This document shows, piece after piece, positions 19,864-27,715 of a stretch of DNA of 50,530 bases (the first letter of the stretch is position 1; each line of letters opens with the position of its first letter). The notes beneath the pieces are model-generated. The model ran no database searches. It worked only from the letters and a program-made list of their open reading frames with translations, and had not been told where the DNA came from. The stretch is from Ignavibacteria bacterium. GTDB lineage: Bacteria; Bacteroidota; Ignavibacteria; Tepidaquicellales; OLB5. The stretch is from the NCBI GenBank assembly GCA_030835025.1, contig JAUQWS010000031.1:1-50530 (forward strand), given 5' to 3'. The position numbers were made by a program, and so were the translations under genes.

Positions 19864-20727
19864 ATGAACATCTGGTTAGGAGAAAAAAGAGGATACCTCG
19901 CCGATTGGATCACGCAGAAATGGGTGATATTAACAGGCAGGGAAATTGACCCCGAAACCGAAGAATGGCTTCAGGGATTGAGAGGCAGCACACGCTCAAT
20001 TGGTGAAGATTTCTATCTTCATACGCCTGAATCACACTCTCTGAAAGCACTTAAGAATGCAGAAAACACCGGTTTGCTTGAGAACCTTGACATTCTTAGA
20101 AACGGTTCGCCTGATACTTTTAATGCCGCAGTAAAGGATTTTTATGAAAATACTGTTAATTTCGGTTTTGACGTGTGGTCAGAATGGAGCGGGATGTTCA
20201 AGCCCTTCGGCAGGCTGCTTGCATTTATCTTTTCCAGGAGACTTGAGCAGCTGAACGTTCCATTGAACCCGATGGATACAAGCAGGGGAGTCGGCAGCGA
20301 AGTCATTTTACTAAAAGATAACGAAACAGGCGAAACGAAATACAGGATATGGATGAGAAAGAAAATCGCAGAAGGACAGGTTATCTATGCAGGTTGTTAC
20401 GGCTGGACGAAGACTCCGAATTACGAGCTGAATTGCATTAAAGTTGTATTCCCGCTGCCAAACGGGAATTGTATTGTAACGATGAAACCAACTGTAGGAA
20501 CTGACGGCTCACTTTTACTGGAGTCGGACGCAAAAAGGTTTGGTGACCCCGGATTTTATTTCACCTGCAGAACCCCAGGCGGGAAAACCTACGCAAGGCT
20601 TGTGAGAACGATGAGGGAAAGGATACATGTCTACACTGATGAACAGGGAGTATTGAGAACAGATCATGTTTTGACTATCTGGAAAAGGACTTTCTTGAAG
20701 CTCCATTACAAAATATACAAAAAGTAA
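19864..20727 (+). CDS. Hypothetical protein, no recognised family
   Basis: A 287-residue protein I cannot assign. It starts 'MNIWLGEKRGYLADW' with no signal peptide or clear membrane helix. A hydrophobic patch 'GRLLAFIFSRRLEQL' lies near residue 120. The second half is predicted beta-rich with short strands ('KYRIWMRKKIAEGQVIYAGC', 'IKVVFPLPNGNCIVTM', 'GFYFTCRTPGGKTYARLVRT'). Gene-like composition and full length argue it is real. It is transcribed divergently from the TonB-dependent receptor (115 bp apart) and converges on the Ycf48-like gene with 7 bp between stops and no visible terminator. A soluble cytoplasmic location is likely. Confidence 0.75.
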   Translation: MNIWLGEKRGYLADWITQKWVILTGREIDPETEEWLQGLRGSTRSIGEDFYLHTPESHSLKALKNAENTGLLENLDILRNGSPDTFNAAVKDFYENTVNFGFDVWSEWSGMFKPFGRLLAFIFSRRLEQLNVPLNPMDTSRGVGSEVILLKDNETGETKYRIWMRKKIAEGQVIYAGCYGWTKTPNYELNCIKVVFPLPNGNCIVTMKPTVGTDGSLLLESDAKRFGDPGFYFTCRTPGGKTYARLVRTMRERIHVYTDEQGVLRTDHVLTIWKRTFLKLHYKIYKK

Positions 20728-20734
20728 ACGGCAG

Positions 20735-21967
20735 TTATTTTACAAGAACCATTTTGCCTGAAGCTGTAAACTCACCTGCGGACAACTTGTAAAAATATAC
20801 ACCGCCCGGATATTGACCTGCATTCCATCCTGCCTCATAACTTCCGGCATTCAGCTCCTCATTTACCAGAACTGCAACTTTCTTTCCGAGAACATCGTAC
20901 ACTTCAAGTTTTACGAATGATCTTTCCGGCATTTGAAATTTGAGCTTTGTCATTGGGTTAAAAGGGTTTGGATAATTTTGGTGAAGTTCAAAAGACCGGG
21001 GAATTTCTCCGCTTATGGAATTTAATCCAAGAAATATAGTTCCACCGCCGTTTGTGGTCTTAACTATGGTACCGTTATTTCCAACGGCATATCCCGTGTT
21101 GCTTAGGTAAAAGAATATAGAGTTGAGGTCGTGCGTAGTTGTACTGTTCTGGAATCCCCAGTTAGTGCCGGAATTTGTCGATTTTAAAATTGTTCCGCCC
21201 GCACCGCAAACAAAGATTATCGTTGTATTATTTACTGAATACTCCACCGATCTGAGTGTAAAAGTAGTATTGCTGTTTTGCGAGAACCAGTTCACACCGA
21301 AGTTTGTACTTCTCCATATCAGGCCGGCAGTGCCAACTGTTATATCTCTGCTTCCGAAAAGCGGCACGCCGTATAGATTGGCAGAAGTCCCGCCGTTCAT
21401 AGCTTCCCAGTTTGTGCCGGGGGATTGGGATCTTAGCACCGTTCCGTTATCACCAACTGCGTAGTATGAAAAAGTACAGGCAACAGCGTTCAGATTCTGT
21501 GTAACAGGGCTTGTTACAACCGTCCAATTCAATCCCTGGTTTGAGCTTTTCAGAATTGTACCGCTATCGCCTACAATCACAAAATTGAAATCACTGATAT
21601 CCCTAAGTGTGCGCGTTGTTGGTGAAGGTACGTTCAGCCAGTCAAGCCCGTTGTTAGTTGTTCTCAGTATTGTTCCGCCTTCACCAACTGCAAATACAGG
21701 TCCGCCGGAAATTTCCATAAAACAAACTGCATACAGGTCGTTCGCAGTTCCTGTATTCTGCTGAACCCAGCTCGTGCCTCCGTTTGATGTATGCAGCATT
21801 AAACCGTTTACTCCGCATGCCCAGGCAATATTTTCATTTCCGTGATGTGAGTTTACATTTTTTAGCTGCTGTGTTGTTCCGCTTACCTGCTGAAACCACT
21901 GTGCATTTATGCTAATTGCTGTAGTCAGTAAAATGGTAATTGTTATGCAGATTGATCCTTTGATCAT
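20735..21967 (-). CDS. Secreted Ycf48-like beta-propeller with T9SS sorting domain
   Basis: A 410-residue exported protein with a signal peptide ending near 'SINAQ' (about residue 22). The body holds about seven repeats of the form 'AVGEGGTILRTTNNGLDW', 'VGDSGTILKSSNQGLNW' and 'CGAGGTILKSTNSGTNW', the Ycf48/BNR-like propeller pattern. The end is a T9SS sorting domain ('[19 protein letters not shown]' ... 'GVYFYKLSAGEF'). The ligand is unknown; despite the Ycf48 name there is no reason to link it to photosynthesis here. Its ATG overlaps the stop of the SBBP-repeat gene (ATGA, 21964-21967), so the two surface proteins are co-expressed. Confidence 0.87.
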   Translation of the reverse strand: MIKGSICITITILLTTAISINAQWFQQVSGTTQQLKNVNSHHGNENIAWACGVNGLMLHTSNGGTSWVQQNTGTANDLYAVCFMEISGGPVFAVGEGGTILRTTNNGLDWLNVPSPTTRTLRDISDFNFVIVGDSGTILKSSNQGLNWTVVTSPVTQNLNAVACTFSYYAVGDNGTVLRSQSPGTNWEAMNGGTSANLYGVPLFGSRDITVGTAGLIWRSTNFGVNWFSQNSNTTFTLRSVEYSVNNTTIIFVCGAGGTILKSTNSGTNWGFQNSTTTHDLNSIFFYLSNTGYAVGNNGTIVKTTNGGGTIFLGLNSISGEIPRSFELHQNYPNPFNPMTKLKFQMPERSFVKLEVYDVLGKKVAVLVNEELNAGSYEAGWNAGQYPGGVYFYKLSAGEFTASGKMVLVK

Positions 21968-23592
21968 TTTATCAGTATCATTTTTTTAGTTTCGGTATAA
22001 GTCCCGGCGCTTAATGTGTAAAAATATACACCGCTTGGGAATTGAGATGCGTTCCAGTCTGCCTCATAACTTCCGGCTTTCAGCTCTTCATTTACAAGAA
22101 CATCAACATTCTTCCCCAGAATATCAAACACTGCTATTCTAACGAATGATCCTGCCGGTATCCGGAATCTGAGCTTTGTCACTGGGTTGAAAGGATTAGG
22201 GTAATTTTGCTCAAGAGAATATTCTTTTGGGATCAACTCTGTAATATTCTGCAAACCAATAGTTGATGAGTATTTGATAGTGATAAAATCAGTGTTCTCA
22301 GCATTGTCGCTTCCGCCTGTTACATAAACATTTCCCTGTCCATCCACCCAAAGGGCGTTGCCGCTATCGAACTCATTGCCAGGTCCGTTATAGGTTTGCA
22401 GCCACTGCTGAACTCCGGCGGAATTATACCCGATAGTAACAATGTTTTCCGGATTGCCGGTGCCGTCACCGACAATCCCTGTAACGTAAACATTTCCGGT
22501 CGGATCAACAACAACCCAGTTGCAGTAATCATTGCTGATACCGGGACCCGCATACCTTGAAACCCACTGTTCAGCCCCGCTATTATTATATTTTATTGTG
22601 CAATAATCATCTCCCGTACCTGTTCCGGCACTGTTGCCTGTTACATATACGTTACCGGAATTATCCAGAATAACATTAAATGCTTCGTCCCAGCCGTCCA
22701 GACCATCATATCTTGATACCCATTGCTGCTGCCCGCTATTGTTATATTTTATGGTGCAGTAGTCCCGCTCAGATCCGTTTCCAACACTGTAACCTGTAAC
22801 ATAAATGTTCCCAGCAGCATCAATTGCATTTGAAGAAGGGAAGTCCTCGCTGTTACCGGGTCCGTCATAAAAAGTCATCCACAATTGTGACCCGGTAGGA
22901 CCGTATTTTATTGTCACATAGTCAATATCAGAGCTTGATTCTGTGCTTGCGCACGTTACATAAGCATTCCCTGCATTATCTATTACTATGGAATTGCCAT
23001 AATCATCATTATTTGCGGAGCCGTTATAAGTCCTTAACCATTGTTGTACCCCCGAGGAGTTGTATTTGATGGTGCATATATCATCCATTGATGAACCGCC
23101 GTTGCTGTAACCTGTTATGTAAACATTCCCGCTGTTATCAACCTGCAGCGAATATACTTCATCATTTGTATTGCCCGGTCCGTTATATCTTGCAGCCCAC
23201 TGGAAAGCTCCGGAGGAATTATATTTAACCACGCAGTAATCCAAGCCGCTCCCGGTGCCAGTACTTGAACCGCTTACATACACATTGCCGGAATTATCCG
23301 CCTTGACCAGGTAAGCATTATCTTCTCCGTTTCCGGGTCCGTTATAGCGGGCAGTCCACAGTACATTCCCATCGCCTCCGTATTTGATAACCGTGTAATC
23401 AAGATCTGAGCCGGTTCCAGTGCTGGAGCCAGCAATAATTACATTCCCTGAAGCGTCAACAAAGATCGATGAAGCGTTATCGTAACCGTTACCTGTCCCG
23501 TTATAACGTCTTTCCCAAACGGTAGTAACCTGGGATTCTGTAATCATGGTAAGAGTGAAAAGCATTATGATAAAGCAGAATATAGTCTTCAT
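21964..23592 (-). CDS. Secreted SBBP-repeat beta-propeller with T9SS sorting domain
   Basis: A 542-residue exported protein. After a signal peptide (about 1-20) there are eight in-register repeats of roughly 50 residues, each built as 'GNVYVTGxS...DYCTIKYNxSG..QWVxRYNGPGN'. This is the SBBP beta-propeller repeat, and the repeat is also visible in the DNA with a ~150-bp period. Residues after about 455 are a T9SS sorting domain ('[19 protein letters not shown]' ... 'GVYFYTLSAGTY'). It is likely a surface adhesin or binding scaffold, and no catalytic site is evident. It overlaps the Ycf48-like gene by 4 bp downstream. Confidence 0.88.
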   Translation of the reverse strand: MKTIFCFIIMLFTLTMITESQVTTVWERRYNGTGNGYDNASSIFVDASGNVIIAGSSTGTGSDLDYTVIKYGGDGNVLWTARYNGPGNGEDNAYLVKADNSGNVYVSGSSTGTGSGLDYCVVKYNSSGAFQWAARYNGPGNTNDEVYSLQVDNSGNVYITGYSNGGSSMDDICTIKYNSSGVQQWLRTYNGSANNDDYGNSIVIDNAGNAYVTCASTESSSDIDYVTIKYGPTGSQLWMTFYDGPGNSEDFPSSNAIDAAGNIYVTGYSVGNGSERDYCTIKYNNSGQQQWVSRYDGLDGWDEAFNVILDNSGNVYVTGNSAGTGTGDDYCTIKYNNSGAEQWVSRYAGPGISNDYCNWVVVDPTGNVYVTGIVGDGTGNPENIVTIGYNSAGVQQWLQTYNGPGNEFDSGNALWVDGQGNVYVTGGSDNAENTDFITIKYSSTIGLQNITELIPKEYSLEQNYPNPFNPVTKLRFRIPAGSFVRIAVFDILGKNVDVLVNEELKAGSYEADWNASQFPSGVYFYTLSAGTYTETKKMILIK

Positions 23593-23662
23593 CTTAAGTA
23601 TAGAAATAGGATTATTATGATACTAAACTTATTGAAATTTCAACAATTATGCAATAGTAATT

Positions 23663-26600
23663 CTATAAATTACTGATATTTTGAATTAATCCGAAGATTT
23701 CGGTGAGTTTTTCGGGTGAATTATCGGAATTGGTTATTCTGAACTGAATTGAAAGGGATTTTTTAGATTGCTTTACTCTTGCTGAATTATTCAGTGCTGA
23801 GCTAAGGTAATTTACGACCCTCTCAAAAAATCCGCCTGTGAATGTCTCTTCTACATTAAGGTCAATGAAAAGCTCAACAGTATCTCCCGAAATTATGATC
23901 TTCTCAAAAGCCTTTTCTCCAAGCATGAATTTCATCTCAAGGTGTTTAAAGAGCGACTCAACTTCAGAGGGAAGCTTGCCAAAACGGTCAATAAGCTCAT
24001 CCTTTATACCGCTTAATACAGACTGGTTATCAATCTCAGAAAGCCTCTGGTAAATTTCAAGTCTTGTGTTCTCGTCATCAATGTAATGCTCGGGAATGAA
24101 CATACTGATATCCGATTCAAGTACAACTTCGCGCCGTTTTTTTGATTTTTCCCTGAGCTGGGTAAGCTTTTGTACGGTTTCTTTCGGGATATTTTCTGAG
24201 GGGATTGATTCGATATCAAGCTCACTAACCGCTTCATCAAGTATCTGCATATACATATCAAACCCGATTTCAGAAATAAATCCGCTTTGCTCCTTACCGA
24301 GCAGATTTCCTGCCCCGCGGATCTCAAGGTCTTTCAATGCCAGATTCATACCTGAGCCAAGCTCCGTGAATTCCTCAAGCGCGTGGAGCCTCCTGACTGC
24401 CTGCTTGGTCAAAGTGCTCTGCGGTGGAGTGATGAGGTAAGCAAATGATCTGAGATTTGACCTGCCGACCCTTCCCCTCAGCTGGTAGAGCTCTGCCAGT
24501 CCGAAGTTATCAGCGCGATTTATTATTATCGTATTAACACTGGGAATATCAAGCCCTGACTCGATTATCTTCGTGCAAAGCAGTACGTTCGTTTTTCTTT
24601 CCAGGAACCGCATCATGACTCTCTCAAGCTCGGAAGGCTGCATCTGTCCGTGCGCAATTGCCACTTTAGCATACGGTACTATTTCCTCAATTATAGATGC
24701 AAGCTCTGCAAGCCGGGCGATCTTATCGTTGACAAAATACACTTGGCCGCCTCTTTGCAGTTCACGTATTATCGCATTCGATATTACCTTCTTATCGAAG
24801 TTGATAATTTCTGTGTGAATGGGCTGACGGTTTTTTGGGGGAGTGTTAATAATAGAAAGGTCCCTCGCACCCATTAATGAAAAATTCAGAGTTCTTGGGA
24901 TCGGCGTTGCAGTGAGTGTAAGTACATCAACATTCTCACGCATTTGTTTCAGCTTTTCTTTGGCTTTTACACCAAATCTTTGCTCTTCATCAATAACCAG
25001 CAGTCCCAGGTCTTTGAACTTAATATCTTTCGAGAGCAGCCTGTGAGTACCGATAATGATGTTCATCGTGCCGCTTTCCAGTTTTCCCAAAATTTCTTTC
25101 TGTTCTTTCTTTGACTTAAATCTTGAGAGATGATCTACCTCAACTGCCCAGTTCGAAAGCCTGTCTTTAAAAGTATTGTAATGCTGCTCGGCAAGGATTG
25201 TTGTTGGCACAAGCACAACAACCTGTTTGTTATCAAGTACGGCTTTGAATGCAGCCCTTACTGCAACCTCAGTCTTGCCGAATCCAACATCACCGCATAC
25301 AAGCCTGTCCATCGGGTGGTCGGACTGCATATCTGATTTAATTGCCTCTGTTGCGGATATCTGGTCCGGAGTATCTTCATACATAAAGCTTGCTTCAAGC
25401 TCCTTCTGCCAAACCGAATCTGTTGAAAACCTGAATCCCTTTTGAGCCTTGCGCTTAGAATAAAGAAGTATCAGATCTTTGGCAATATCCTGAATTTTCT
25501 TCTTTGTGCGCTGCTTTATCCTGTCCCATTCGCTTCCCCCAAGTTTGTTGAGCTTTGGCGTTACACCTTCCTGAGCAGAGAATTTCTTGATCTGGTTAAG
25601 TGAATTCAGGTTTACAAAGACCATATCGTTATCTTTGTAAAGCAGCTTTACGACTTCCTGTTCAACCCCGCCAGTAGTTATCTTCTTCAGCCCCGCATAT
25701 TTGCCGATACCGAAACTCTGATGCACCATAAAATCACCGTAATTGACTGAGCTTAGCTCTTTAAAGGTAATACCGCCGAGTTTACGCTTCCTTTTTGTCC
25801 TTCTGAAATATCTCCCGAATACCTCATGCTCGGTGTAGAGGGCGATCTTACTCTGCGGAAGTATGAAACCCTCGTGGAATGAATTATCGAGGTATGTTAT
25901 GACTGAAAGAATGCCTTCTTCATCATGCTCCTCAATGAGCTCCCTAGTTCGCTTCACCTGGTAATCATCAGTACAGGTTATGAAGATGGAGTAGCTCTGT
26001 GCTGCAAGAGATCTCAGGTCCTCTAAAAAGAGCTTGATATTAGACTGAAAAGGCGGCTGAGAGCGCACTTCGAAGACGATCTCTTTAATAGAAGGCTTGA
26101 CATCATCGCTGATCGATTCACTTTTCACCAGCGGGAATCCGGAAAAGTAAGAACGGTTGTAATTGCAGAGTGAATGAAACAGCCTTTCGTTCTCGTGCCT
26201 GATGATATCAGGTTCATCCAGTAACAGGATCGTATCGCTTTTCACGTAATCAATAAGCTTATCAGTGTGTGATGTATAGCCTGTTTCAAGCTCAAGAGAG
26301 GGGAGTATCTCTGCTAAGTTTAATTTTGAGATCGAGCGCTGGGTGACAACATCAAAATCCCTTACTGATTCTATCGTATTGCCGTAGAACTCTACCCGCA
26401 CCGGCTGGTCCAGATTCTCCGGGAAAATGTCAATAATACCACCCCTGACTGCGAAGTCATTTTCTTCTTCAACCATTTTCTTCCTGGTGAATCCGAATTC
26501 GCTGAGTTTCCTGACAAGATCTTCAAAAATAAATTCGCTTCCGGGCACCAGGTTTATTATGTTCTTCCTGAATGCATCTTCGGAGATTATTTGCTTTTCC

Positions 26601-26947
26601 AGTGCATCAGGATTTGTGAGCAGAATAAAACTGTCTTCCATCGATAGCCTTCTTAAGGCCCCCGAAAGAGGTGTAACATCAGGCTCAAACTCTTCGTCAA
26701 AACTTCCGAGGTAAATCGAAGCTATCTCTTTGCCCGCAGCAAAGTTTATATCATCTTTAAGCCTGAACAGCTTTGTGGTGTCATTTGAAACAAAAATGAC
26801 CTTGCTTTGAAAGCTATGCATGCAGGTAATTACAAGGCTGTTCAATGAGCCGCGGAGCCCTGTAATGAACATGTCTTTCCCGCCTGCTTCAGAAAGCAGC
26901 CGGAAATTATCTGACCGGAATATTTTCTCTTCGAGTCCTTTTAACAA
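23663..26947 (-). CDS. mfd: Transcription-repair coupling factor
   Basis: A 1094-residue Mfd, the DNA translocase that removes stalled RNA polymerase and recruits UvrA. The N-terminal UvrB-like module covers about 1-220. The RNA-polymerase-interacting CarD-like domain is at about 395-460 ('VNYGDFMVHQSFGIGKYAGL'). The helicase core has Walker A 'GDVGFGKTE' (552-560), a DEEQ box 'VIDEEQRFG', motif III-like 'LTLTATPIPRTL' and motif VI 'YQLRGRVGRS'. The TRCF C-terminal domain follows ('MFIPEHYIDDENTRLEIYQR'). The start is TTG at 26945-26947, overlapping the rsmA stop by 7 bp. Confidence 0.96.
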   Translation of the reverse strand: MLKGLEEKIFRSDNFRLLSEAGGKDMFITGLRGSLNSLVITCMHSFQSKVIFVSNDTTKLFRLKDDINFAAGKEIASIYLGSFDEEFEPDVTPLSGALRRLSMEDSFILLTNPDALEKQIISEDAFRKNIINLVPGSEFIFEDLVRKLSEFGFTRKKMVEEENDFAVRGGIIDIFPENLDQPVRVEFYGNTIESVRDFDVVTQRSISKLNLAEILPSLELETGYTSHTDKLIDYVKSDTILLLDEPDIIRHENERLFHSLCNYNRSYFSGFPLVKSESISDDVKPSIKEIVFEVRSQPPFQSNIKLFLEDLRSLAAQSYSIFITCTDDYQVKRTRELIEEHDEEGILSVITYLDNSFHEGFILPQSKIALYTEHEVFGRYFRRTKRKRKLGGITFKELSSVNYGDFMVHQSFGIGKYAGLKKITTGGVEQEVVKLLYKDNDMVFVNLNSLNQIKKFSAQEGVTPKLNKLGGSEWDRIKQRTKKKIQDIAKDLILLYSKRKAQKGFRFSTDSVWQKELEASFMYEDTPDQISATEAIKSDMQSDHPMDRLVCGDVGFGKTEVAVRAAFKAVLDNKQVVVLVPTTILAEQHYNTFKDRLSNWAVEVDHLSRFKSKKEQKEILGKLESGTMNIIIGTHRLLSKDIKFKDLGLLVIDEEQRFGVKAKEKLKQMRENVDVLTLTATPIPRTLNFSLMGARDLSIINTPPKNRQPIHTEIINFDKKVISNAIIRELQRGGQVYFVNDKIARLAELASIIEEIVPYAKVAIAHGQMQPSELERVMMRFLERKTNVLLCTKIIESGLDIPSVNTIIINRADNFGLAELYQLRGRVGRSNLRSFAYLITPPQSTLTKQAVRRLHALEEFTELGSGMNLALKDLEIRGAGNLLGKEQSGFISEIGFDMYMQILDEAVSELDIESIPSENIPKETVQKLTQLREKSKKRREVVLESDISMFIPEHYIDDENTRLEIYQRLSEIDNQSVLSGIKDELIDRFGKLPSEVESLFKHLEMKFMLGEKAFEKIIISGDTVELFIDLNVEETFTGGFFERVVNYLSSALNNSARVKQSKKSLSIQFRITNSDNSPEKLTEIFGLIQNISNL

Positions 26948-27702
26948 AAACAGTTGCTCAATTCTATGAATTCATCTATTGAAAGAGTCTCAGCTCTTCT
27001 TGAAAAATCAAGATCTGACTTTGAAAGGTCAAGCTCCATAGCTTTAAGGGAGTTTCTAAGTGTTTTCCTTCTCTGTCCGAATGCAGTCTTAACGAATCTT
27101 CTGAAAAAATCGATGTCTTTTATTTCCTTTTCTTTGCTAACGGAAAAATCAAAATAAATTATCCTTGAATCCACTTTAGGCTTTGGATAAAAGCAGTTCT
27201 TTGAAACCTTGAATCTCAGCTCAGGCTTGCTGAAAACCTGCAGCAGTACAGATGGTATTCCGTATTCCTTGGAGCCCGGTCCCGAGGCGAATCTGCGTGC
27301 TACCTCTTCCTGTATCATTAACTGAACGTCGGAAATATTTTCCCTGAAATCGATCAGCCTGAAAATAATTTCTGTGGTTATGTTATATGGTATATTGCCT
27401 ATGACCCTTATCTTGCCGTTTTTATTTTCAAATCGGTACTTCAAAAAATCAACGTTCAATATACTTAGGCCGGGGAATCGTTCCTTAAGGATATCGCAAT
27501 TGCTTTTATCGATCTCTATCACACTCAGGTTCTTTGTCTTTTCCAGCAAGAACCGTGTAATTGCTCCCTGGCCGGCGCCAATTTCTATTACATGATCACT
27601 TTCAGAAATATTAAAAGAAGCAGCAATGTTTCTGCAAATGTTCTCATCAACAAGATAATTCTGTCCGAGTGATTTCTTAGGGTAATTTTTCTTTGCGTTC
27701 AA
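26941..27702 (-). CDS. rsmA: 16S rRNA (adenine1518-N6/adenine1519-N6) dimethyltransferase
   Basis: KsgA/RsmA dimethylates two adjacent adenines near the 3' end of 16S rRNA during 30S maturation. I choose TTG at 27700-27702. It puts 'KKSLGQNYL' about ten residues from the N-terminus, as in known RsmA proteins, and lies 14 bp after the upstream stop with 'aaaagag' before it. The longer frame to 27771 runs into the acylase gene. Motifs are 'VIEIGAGQGAITRFL', 'SVIEIDKSN' and 'VIGNIPYNITTEI' (the catalytic NIPY). The C-terminal helical domain includes 'FGQRRKTLRNSL'. It is coupled to mfd downstream. Confidence 0.95.
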   Translation of the reverse strand: MNAKKNYPKKSLGQNYLVDENICRNIAASFNISESDHVIEIGAGQGAITRFLLEKTKNLSVIEIDKSNCDILKERFPGLSILNVDFLKYRFENKNGKIRVIGNIPYNITTEIIFRLIDFRENISDVQLMIQEEVARRFASGPGSKEYGIPSVLLQVFSKPELRFKVSKNCFYPKPKVDSRIIYFDFSVSKEKEIKDIDFFRRFVKTAFGQRRKTLRNSLKAMELDLSKSDLDFSRRAETLSIDEFIELSNCFC

Positions 27703-27715
27703 AACATTTACTCTT

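Noticed and set aside
22260-23560. Regular ~150-bp repeats resembling a repeat array
   Set aside because: They are in frame, encode degenerate SBBP propeller repeats and lack identical short repeats with unique spacers, so this is not CRISPR or a satellite.
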